Origin: Lumbricus terrestris
Taxonomy: Eukaryota; Annelida; Clitellata; Crassiclitellata; Lumbricidae
Reading direction: 5' to 3'
Length of the DNA: 64,000 bases
Assembly: GCA_949752735.1 (NCBI GenBank)
Contig: OX457036.1
Span: forward strand, 10,459,609-10,523,608
Positions 56,597 through 64,000 of this stretch are shown here, piece by piece (the stretch's first letter is position 1; each line of letters starts with the position of its first letter). Made by a program: the position numbers and the translations under genes. The notes under the pieces were generated by a model. That model ran no database searches. It saw nothing but the letters and a program-made list of their open reading frames with translations, and was not told the DNA's origin.

Positions 56597-58544
56597 CTAC
56601 AACAAAAAAACATACTATGCTCTAACAAAGAAAATCACAATCTCATATTATGCAGAATTTTGTTTTGCAACATCATAAAAGCCTTAAAATAATTAAGATA
56701 TTATTCAAATGATTAATATTTCTTTGATGGCAAAAGTGAATGACGAGAATAAAATATTCAGTTTTTATGCCGAAAGAGCTTAAAAGACGTTAAAATGCCT
56801 CAAATTTCATTTAAAACTGAAGAGAACTTTTCGTATTCTAATGGCTTCCTGTTTCTCCGAGTTGTTGCACTTGTTTGTCCTTCCTGATTTTGCTCCATCA
56901 TACTTGTGTGATCTTTATCGACCTGACTCTGACCTTGCAGCATTTGACAACAAGGGATCTTTTGGTTCCACGAGCTTGCACCTCTATCAGACATTGCCGA
57001 GCCTTTTTGATTGTGGTTCCCACCATCTGGCATGGTCTCCCATTAGCCTTGCGATTGATCCGTAGGCTAAACTCCCCTGCTTTTTATAACTCACTCAAAA
57101 ATCCTACTTTTTAGCTGTGGTTGAGATGGAAGCGCCTCTGAGTAGATCTCTTGAAGAGGTGCTATATAAATTGTCAGAATGAATGAATGAGAGACATTGA
57201 CACACAGACACACAGGCAGACAGACACACATATAGACACCTGGATACACAGACAGACAGACACACAGACAGACAGACAGACAGAGACAGACAGACAAGCG
57301 AACAACAAACACACGATCATTCACAATTAACTGAGTATTTAACGCAAATCAAACTGACCAATGAGAACTTCCCAGTTCTTTTCCGACTGCGCCGTCACTT
57401 CGTAAGCGCATCTCATCTCTGAGAACGAGACGCCACCGATGATGAAGACGAAGAGACGAGGTCCGTTCTTCATCGTCATTGTTCCACGATCTTTGTGCCA
57501 CTGGCCGTAGCGAGCGCTAAGAAGCAAGAAAGAAAGCAACATCCTTGCTTACACAACTGTACAGAATCACATCAAAGGCACGGTCCTGAAACTCTTCAAA
57601 GGAATGGTCCTGAAACTCTTCAAAGGAATGGTCCTGAAACTCTTCAAAGGAATGGTCCTGAAATTTTTCAAAGAAATGGTCCTGAAACTCTTCAGAGGAA
57701 TGGTCCTGAAACCCTTTCAAAGGAATGGTCCTGAAACTCGTCGAAGGAATGATACTAATACTCTTCAAAGGAATGGCCCTGAAACTTGGTCATCAGATAT
57801 TGGTGCTTAATAAATGCATAATAATAATAACAAAATAAATAATAATAATAACAATAATAATCCAGACTTTGATTTTATACTAGGTGGTAGTGAAGTCCCT
57901 GAGGAATCCTGTATACCTCGGGGCAAAAAGTAACAATAACAACAATAATAATAAATAATAGATAGAAACCTTAAGTATTTTTTGGAAAGCAAGAAAAATC
58001 TTGGTCTTCTACGCATGTACACCACCAATCACCAAACGCTACCTTATCTGACCAAAGACATATCTGATGAGATAGAGGGGTAATACAGGCATAAACCCAC
58101 CTGACCGGAGCAGATACCATTGCACGGACGGCAGGCGACACGGTCGAAAGACCCGGAAAAACTTTCGTATCCATCTTATCTTCAATTACTTCCTGCAGAG
58201 GAAAAAGATCACAAAAAAAATTATAATTTGACCAATGATCAACAACTTAGCCCTGAGCTCAATGTGGGTTTTTAGAAATTTGGAGTTTATGATTACGAAG
58301 TGCAGCATAACCTTTCGAGTGATGACCTGGATCCCTGAGAGGAAAAGATCAAGGAAGATGGAAAGATCAATAAGAATTGGGTACAGACAATTAGAAATGA
58401 CTTGATGGGCTTGGGGGATTTGATGGACCAGACCAAAGGACTGGTAATGGAAAAAATGGATAGAGATCATGTGCTGTCCAATGTGCAGACCTGCACAGGA
58501 AAGGTTAAAGCCAAAGTACCACATAAGGTGCAGAGCGGTATAAG

Positions 58545-58606
<62 letters not shown>

Positions 58607-61600
58607 CAATCAATAAATAACTCAATCAATCAATCAAATTTCGCTTAATATTCAAACATCAGGCTGGCAGAATGCAGCTTGTTACATTTAACCAATTATT
58701 TGAAGGTTTTATATGCGAGTTCAGACTATATGCCACAACTACCAGTAATCCCACAAGGTTTGTTTTTAAGATAATAAACTAAAATTTTGCATGTGTGTCT
58801 TCGTGTGATGATATTCTTATATGATTTTGTTAAAAAGATGGTACGAGCAAAAGTAGCAACGACACCTATTGAGAGAAATTCATTCATACAATTCATTCAT
58901 CCGTAATCGTAAATTTATATAGCGCCACTTCAAGAGAAACTCATCAGTGGCATTCGCATCTTGACAACACCAAATCACGATCGAACCATCGAACGCCTGC
59001 GGAAGAAGGGCAAAGAAAGACGAAGTAGTTGATCACGAAGGCAGTGCTCAAAGTGGGGTAATATAAGTGCCTGGACGCCCAGTACCTTTCCAAAAGAAGT
59101 GCTTGGACGCCCCTTACCTTTTCAGGCTGTGCTGGCCAATAAGTGGCAGGATGGCGTTCAGATTTTAAAATAAGTGCATGGACGCCGTCCATGACCGTCC
59201 AGCCACACTTTAAGCCCTGCATGAAGGCAACCTATGCCAAGTATAACAGCATATAAAACAAAAATACACTCGAGCGATTGACCCAGCGATCGCATACCTC
59301 CATGAGATCCTTAACATACGGCGTCCAACGCGACATCTGGTAGGTGTGTGCCGCAACTCGCTCCTTGCGATTCTGTACCAGGTAGTTCTGTGGAAACTTG
59401 CGACGTCCCTTCAAACAAAACCAACGAAAAACATGAGCACTGCATAAATTTGCAATTATCACTACCAACGCAATTACCATTACCAACGCAGCCCTCAGCC
59501 ATAATGGATGCAGACTGTATGTAACGTATACTGTTGGTGTTAAGAAGTCGGCAAGGGAGAGGACTGGCCACCTACTATTGTATATGCTGAGGCTAAGAAA
59601 ATGAAGTCGACAGCAGCTTATAACATCTGGACTGATCTTCTCTTCTTCTCTTCTCACAAATGCTGCAGTAAAATTGCAAAGTTGCTGGACCATTAGGCCT
59701 GCATATAACTTTTGTTGCTTACGGTACTAACCGAACATCGCCTCATCTTTACAAGACACTTTGGAGCTCAAGCAATACACTTATGACAGTTACTGCATAG
59801 CGACCTTGAGTGCAGATTGACAAAAGCAGAATTAATAACAAATACTTAACTGACACTACCTAAAGTGTCTTGTTAAAAAAATAAACAGGAATTGGTGCTG
59901 CCACATAAGAAAATAAGCAAATATATTCATTTATATATCTTTTGAGTGCTCTGTAGCCCTACTCTCAGTGCACACCACTTCCGCTCCCTTCATTCAGCTG
60001 AACAAAGTCTGCTCTCAGTCCCTTTTGCTCAAACCTCGCAGAACCGTGCCTTCTCAGTAGTAGGACCCTCCACCTGGAATGGCCTCCCCTTGATGCTCCA
60101 ATTCCTTTCTAGAACTCCTTCTCAGGCATCTCTCTCTCATCTGAAAGTCTTATTTGGCCGCGCTGAAGTGAGTAGTCCCGCCCCATTGAAGAGGCACGAA
60201 ACAAATTTATTAAATGAATGAATTAATTAAATCTGTTACTTGAACAATTCCACAATTCAGATCTTACATCGGAAATGATCGGAACACCAAGAAACTTCAT
60301 GTTCTGTAGAATCGACTTTTCTTCCATTGGAATCTGTGCATGCTGTACAAGTTTCGTCAAGTTTTCTTCAGTGATCCCTGAAAAGCAATGTTCATCCAAG
60401 TCACAACCTCTGTTCATGGCAAAATGAGGCATATACATATAATGCAAACGAAAATTTATATACTACCAAGCACAAACTAATCAGGGGTGCTCTCTCTGCT
60501 AACCCATACGATGTTACTGGTAAATGCCGAGGGCATTGTGCTGATGATGCAATTTTACCCAAAGGTCATGGTTTCCATCAAGTAAAACTTCATTCTCAAG
60601 AATGTTACCAAAGCATGCAACTTCGCATCTGCAGAAAGGCTACACCAACCAAAAACAGAATTAAAAACTAAACACCGTAAGTAACCAAGTGAAGTATTTG
60701 AATAAGTAGGTAAGCAAAGTTAGAGAATAAGTAAATAAAGCAAGCAAGTAAAGTAATTGAATAAATAAGAAAAGTAGGAAAATAAAGAAAGTAAATAAGT
60801 AAGAAGATCAAGTGAATAAGAAAGGAACAGAAAATAATTAAGTAAGCAAGTAAACATATTGAATAAGTAAGTAAGCAAGTGAAGTTAGTGAATAAGTAAG
60901 TAGAGCAACATAACAAGCGCATAAAGTAAGTAAATAAGTAAGCAAGCAGAGTAAACCAGCCTCCTTTGTTGATGACGTAGAGAAGGATGATGCGGCACTT
61001 GTCAAAGATGGAGATGGATTCATCGAGAAGCAGAGGAACGATGTTCCGCATTGGATCCTTTATCTTCTCACCCTCCGCATCTTTTCCCATCGCCAGGTCC
61101 TGGTTGGACATCACGACAAAATGAACATTTAGCAAATGTCTGTCAGAAATGTCTGTCAGAAACTTTAAAATCAGAATCAACAATTTTTTAGTCATCATCA
61201 TAGTCACCATCATGATGATTCGTGCAATTCATTCATTCATTCATTTATTTATTCACTCCATCATTCATTCATTCATTCACTCATTCATTCATTCAAGAAT
61301 TTGTATAATGCTTCTTCAAGGGGACTACTCAGAAGCGCTCCCGACTCTAGCACGGCAAAAAAGGACAGTTTTGAGTTTAATAAAAAAATGTTTCAGTAAG
61401 AACCCCAGGAAGTAGACATAATGATCCTCATCATATTATTATTACTATTATTATCATCATTATTTAGTAAGCACACCTTCAAGGTAATCTACTCAGCAGC
61501 GCTCCCAGTTCAACAACGACTAGATAATAGATGACCCGTTGTGGAATGGGAAGTCAGTGGAGTACATTCCGCATGTACTCCGTGGCTTGGTAAGTAAATA

Positions 61601-63477
61601 ATAATGATGATGATTATGACGATGGTGGCGGAAGTAAATGGACCACCCACACTCCTAATTACACTGTTTTACTCCACTATACAGTTTGAAACAGAGTTTT
61701 AAAACCTGACCAACTCTTACCTGTTCCACCTTGCAGAGTTTATCAACGCGTCCCTTGTATCTCCTCATGCAATCCTCGGCCAGACTGAGGTGCGTTGCAT
61801 AGCGTGTCAGCTCCTTCTGATACTGCGGCATCTTCTTGATCATCTGCGAAAGGTCCTTCATTGAAGTCTTGTCCTTCGCAGACACTCGCTTCGTATCCGT
61901 AAACTCCTTCAACTTTCTCGTTACCTGCCTAAAAAAATTAACCACACCATTGGAAATACCCAGACAGCTAAATGTAGATGCAGCACATTGTCGAATTTTC
62001 AGTGCCCTGCCAAATCAGATGTCACGAGTTTCATTGAAACCAATGAAGGCTACGACACCTAAACTAGATTTGTTTAGAACTCCGATTAACCCAATCTGTT
62101 GCCATCTTCATTAAATTATGCATATACAGTTCATCAAGGTGGGTGCTAAGGGTGTTGCAGCACATGGGCCCACTGTTTTTACGGCTCATAAATCAAATGA
62201 ATACCTATCTATCCATGGAATTTATATAGCACTATTCAGAGGCACAATCGACCCAGGCACAGTCAAAAAGGAAAGTCGCGAGAAGTTTATAAAAGAGTTC
62301 GACAAGTCCCGGAAACGCAGGCGGAAGGGGAGGCTATTCCAAGCAGAGGGACCCACAATTGAGAATATGTGCACGGTGGACCAATAAGTTGTCAGATTGG
62401 ATGGTAACCACAGCACCTGGGCCAGCACTAGCCTTAATGCAGCCCAGTGCACATAAAATCCTGTTCAAATCCTAATGCTATCAATTCACATATCTGTTGG
62501 CTTTCCAAGTGCAGGGAACCTGGATGTCGTACTTATCATTTCACTAATTATTTTATTAAACAATAACTGTGAAATAGTTGCCTGAACTGCAACGCACGTA
62601 ATTCCACGATAAATTAACGAGGCACCATTCATTCATTCATTCATTCGGACATTTCTATAGCGCTTCTTCAAGAAAAAACTACTCAGAGGCGCTCCCGGTC
62701 CCAACGCGCCCAAAAAGAATAGTTTTAAGTTTAGTAAGGAAGGATCCTCGTAGAGTCCCAGGGTGTAGGCGTAGCTCAAAAGGAAGGCCATTGTACTACT
62801 ACTAACTGTGAAACGATGGCAATGTGCTGATGACGTAATTCCACCCAAAGGTCATCGTTGTCATCAAGCAGAACTTCCTTCTCGGAGATTTCACCAGCGC
62901 TCGCAACTTCGTATCTGCAGAAAAGACGATACCAGTTTTAAAAAATGGAATAAACTAAAACAAAATAAATTAGACGATCCTTATAACTTATCTATCAATT
63001 TTGACCATTGCTTCTGATTTTTTTTCCTTTAAGAGACCATCAATTGGTGTCCTGGTCACTACGGTATCGACACTCGACTATTGATATATCGGGTCAGGTT
63101 AGGTCAAGTTAGGTTAGGTCGAGTTAAGTTAGGTCTGGTAACCAAGTTAGCGATATTGACTGTAACTGTAAGTACAAATTCTATTAACCGAAAATTGTTT
63201 ATGTGCACAAAATATATACATTCAAAATTCATAACCATTCAATGGTACAAGTTATGGATTGTCTTTAAATTCAAAAATGCATCTCATGAATGATATAAAA
63301 AATTAGAGTCCGTTTAATTGGCAAATGAATGAAGTGCGCATTTTACTTGTAGACTTCGTTCTCAATTGGCAGGAGGTCGTAAGTCATGGCCTGTAAGGTC
63401 AACTCGTGCAGCAGAGGGGATATCGGATCGAAGCCTCGATCAAGGATCAACAACACAGATCGATCTTTGCCTGGACC
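56532..63477 (-). CDS. STXBP1: Munc18/STXBP1-type SM protein gene, last nine exons
   Basis: Sec1/Munc18-family protein, which clasps syntaxin and chaperones SNARE assembly at the plasma membrane. Nine exons join in frame to 373 residues and a stop, equal to about residue 222 to the end of the 594-residue human STXBP1; the N-terminal third lies beyond 64000. Diagnostic blocks in order: [105 protein letters not shown] and [11 protein letters not shown]. Paralogue choice (STXBP1/2/3 against invertebrate unc-18) cannot be settled here, but the match is to the neuronal Munc18 type. One intron uses a GC donor. The nearest AATAAA on this strand after the stop is at 55903-55908, a weak candidate poly(A) signal. 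Confidence 0.95.
56840..57180 (+). mobile_element. L2/CR1-like LINE 3' end
   Basis: Frame fragments read [12 protein letters not shown] and [17 protein letters not shown], a WNSLP-type RT C-terminus, then 'agcgcctctgagtagatctc' and 'gaggtgctatataaatt'. Shows the LINE coding end and the tail together. Lies in the Munc18 intron between exons H and I. Confidence 0.75.
57190..57305. repeat. CAGA/CACA microsatellite
   Basis: ACAGACAGACACAC tandem. Confidence 0.9.
57359..57516 (-). CDS. STXBP1: Munc18 exon H
   Basis: Encodes [30 protein letters not shown] and KNWEVLIG (human [20 protein letters not shown]). Acceptor TTCTTAG, donor GTCAGT. Confidence 0.96.
57573..57786. repeat. 24-bp minisatellite, array 1 (about 9 copies)
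   Basis: Units of GGAATGGTCCTGAAACTCTT CAAA, 57 bp from the acceptor of Munc18 exon H. Same unit as 63572-63829. Confidence 0.95.
58101..58192 (-). CDS. STXBP1: Munc18 exon G
   Basis: Encodes [20 protein letters not shown] then [10 protein letters not shown], the counterpart of human DTIEDKLDTKHYPYIS; the rest of this loop is poorly conserved. Acceptor CTGCAG, donor GTGGGT after two bases of a Ser codon. Confidence 0.91.
58548..58638. repeat. (TCAA)n microsatellite
   Basis: Long ATCA/TCAA tetranucleotide run. Confidence 0.95.
58905..59041 (-). mobile_element. SINE fragment interrupted by a MITE
   Basis: 'aaatttatatagcgccactt' through 'gatcacgaagg'; the MITE at 59042 inserted at its inner side. 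Confidence 0.65.
59034..59227. mobile_element. 178-bp hAT-type MITE, copy 2
   Basis: Element 59042-59219, same length and ends as 54849-55026 (CAGTGCTCAAAGTG / CAGGGCTTAAAGTG). Flanks CACGAAGG and CATGAAGG match at 7 of 8. Munc18 intron between exons F and G. Confidence 0.9.
59298..59408 (-). CDS. STXBP1: Munc18 exon F
   Basis: Thirty-seven codons ending [24 protein letters not shown], the conserved TYQxSRWTP block. Acceptor TTTGAAG, donor GTATGC, phase 0. Confidence 0.95.
59940..60225 (+). mobile_element. L2/CR1-like LINE 3' end
   Basis: Open frame with [20 protein letters not shown], the conserved end of L2/CR1/jockey RTs, then a degraded tail 'attgaagaggcacgaaacaa'. Munc18 intron between exons E and F. 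Confidence 0.8.
60268..60377 (-). CDS. STXBP1: Munc18 exon E
   Basis: Encodes [20 protein letters not shown] and [11 protein letters not shown] (human ITEENLNKLIQHAQIPPED). Acceptor TTTTCAG, donor GTAAGA, ends phase 0. Confidence 0.96.
60518..60628 (-). pseudogene. Out-of-order duplicate of Munc18 exon B
   Basis: This 111-bp segment in the intron between exons D and E is a diverged copy of exon B. Read on the minus strand it gives [30 protein letters not shown] with no stop, against [30 protein letters not shown]. It keeps the TCTGCAG acceptor and the CA|GT donor; similarity continues past the acceptor (both have AT-rich '-aaactaaac' 30-40 bp on). It sits downstream of exons C and D and would shift the frame there (host intron phase 1, copy phase 2), so it is most likely a relic of a local duplication. 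Confidence 0.85.
60680..60950. repeat. GTAAGTAA/GCAAGTAA tandem repeat next to exon D
   Basis: Degenerate 'aagtaagtaagcaagtgaag' repeats running to about 10 bp from the GC donor of Munc18 exon D. The minus strand reads TTACTTAC. Confidence 0.88.
60961..61099 (-). CDS. STXBP1: Munc18 exon D, followed by a GC donor
   Basis: Encodes [41 protein letters not shown]. The phase needed to join exon E puts the splice after GGAG, where the intron starts GC (60959-60960) not GT. No nearby GT keeps the frame. Confidence 0.92.
61225..61600 (-). mobile_element. (ATTC)n plus SINE-like copies
   Basis: (CATT)n at 61227-61295, then 'atgcttcttcaaggggacta' and 'tcagaagcgctcccgact'. A second start 'caccttcaaggtaatctact' at about 61472 leads to 'gtcagtggagtacattccgc', a body shared with 8280-8530. 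Confidence 0.65.
61721..61928 (-). CDS. STXBP1: Munc18 exon C
   Basis: Sixty-nine codons including [20 protein letters not shown] and [20 protein letters not shown], helical domain 3. Acceptor TTTTTAG, donor GTAAGA, ends phase 0. Confidence 0.96.
62210..62460 (-). mobile_element. L2/CR1-like LINE 3' end, reversed
   Basis: Minus frame reads [20 protein letters not shown], a LINE RT C-terminus, with the 'tttatatagcactattcaga' tail at the left. Munc18 intron between exons B and C. Confidence 0.8.
62628..62800 (-). mobile_element. SINE-like copy close to Munc18 exon B
   Basis: (ATTC)n, 'tttctatagcgcttcttcaa', 'ctcagaggcgctcccggtcc', body to about 62790, within 20 bp of the exon B donor. Confidence 0.65.
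62807..62914 (-). CDS. STXBP1: Munc18 exon B
   Basis: Encodes [35 protein letters not shown], matching human [20 protein letters not shown]. Acceptor TCTGCAG; ends CA before donor GTTAGT. Both ends are phase 2. A diverged copy lies at 60518-60628. Confidence 0.94.
63090..63142. repeat. GGTTAGGTCA short tandem
   Basis: Five or so degenerate copies of GTTAGGTC; too short and irregular for a telomeric repeat. Confidence 0.8.
63347..63477 (-). CDS. STXBP1: Munc18 exon A
   Basis: Encodes [20 protein letters not shown] and [20 protein letters not shown], the most conserved SM-protein block. Acceptor GTTTCAG; donor GTAAAA after two bases of a Lys codon. Confidence 0.95.
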
Positions 63478-63571
63478 CTGAAACAGATCACACAAACGAA
63501 TTATGTCTAATGCTTTTTATCCACACCTTTACATCTGCACGCCAGGCTGGTAATGATCGTCGCAAATTCGT

Positions 63572-63829
63572 CAAAGGAATGATACTGAAACTCTTCAAAG
63601 GAATGGTCCTGAAACTCTTCAAAGGAATGGTCCTGAAACTCTTCAAAGGAATGGTCCTAAAACTCTTCAAAGGAATGGTTCTGAAACTCTCTTCAAAGGA
63701 ATGGTCCTGAAACTCTTCAGAGGAATGGTCCTGAAACTCTTCAGAGGAATGGTCCTGAAACCCTTCAAAGGAATGGTCCTAAAACTCTTCACAGGAATGG
63801 TCCTGAAACTCTTCAAAGGAATGGCCCTG
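63572..63829. repeat. 24-bp minisatellite, array 2 (about 11 copies)
   Basis: Same GGAATGGTCCTGAAACTCTT CAAA unit as 57573-57786, 94 bp from the acceptor of Munc18 exon A. Both arrays contain a GGAATGATACT variant and end in GGAATGGCCCTG. Confidence 0.95.
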
Positions 63830-64000
63830 TGCCATCAATAGAGAGGTCACAAGAGGTGAGGCGATGAGCTGCTCCCAATTTTAGTTCAGGTTATCAAGTT
63901 CAGTTTCTTCTGAGAAAACTCTCCCTTGCTCCTCAGTTAATAATAAAGTTTCCTGATTCAGTCAAATCACACAAAACTGTATCCAGAAGAGTAGTTGGCA

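Noticed and set aside
60518..60628. Duplicate exon as a normal alternative exon of Munc18
   Set aside because: Its phase does not match the intron it lies in and its order in the protein would be wrong.
63090..63142. Interstitial telomeric repeat
   Set aside because: GTTAGGTC copies are few and irregular, not TTAGGG or TTAGG arrays.

Overview
The window is nuclear DNA of an animal. It holds two protein genes, both on the minus strand, with many short exons bounded by GT-AG splice sites, separated and interrupted by repeat-rich DNA. The proteins are metazoan, and the mix of tRNA-derived SINEs, L2/CR1-like LINE tails, a Penelope-like element and many hAT-type DNA transposons fits a marine invertebrate. 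The frequent 'taggccta' words would suit an echinoderm or hemichordate, but I cannot fix the species.

Gene 1 (minus, 45034 down to 50, running off the left edge) is a Ste20-family kinase of the SLK/STK10 (LOK, fly Slik) type. Eighteen coding exons join in frame to 1,321 residues: a complete kinase domain, a long acidic linker mostly in one 1.6-kb exon, and most of the C-terminal coiled-coil PKK region. The last C-terminal exons lie outside. Intron 1 is about 20.8 kb and carries most of the repeats. Gene 2 (minus, entering at the right edge and ending at 56532) is a Munc18/STXBP1 (unc-18, Rop) SM protein. Nine exons encode its last 373 residues, and the first third lies beyond 64000.

Layout: 1-45034, SLK with introns full of minisatellites and transposons; 24081-44866, SLK intron 1 with a 1.8-kb TCCG/TCTG satellite, a Penelope-like reverse transcriptase, several hAT elements and LINE/SINE pieces; 45035-56531, the intergenic region with a three-layer transposon stack (46191-49808), a second nested pair (50329-50768) and tandem repeats; 56532-64000, the 3' half of Munc18 with LINE/SINE pieces, two related 24-bp minisatellites and an out-of-order duplicate of one of its exons.

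The two genes have no evident joint function: SLK kinases phosphorylate ERM proteins and act on the cortex and cytoskeleton, and Munc18 controls syntaxin and SNARE assembly in exocytosis. The most informative non-genic signal is transposon history: several elements have perfect 8-bp target duplications, and nested insertions can be ordered from them. No prokaryotic-type system, CRISPR array, rRNA or functional tRNA gene is visible.
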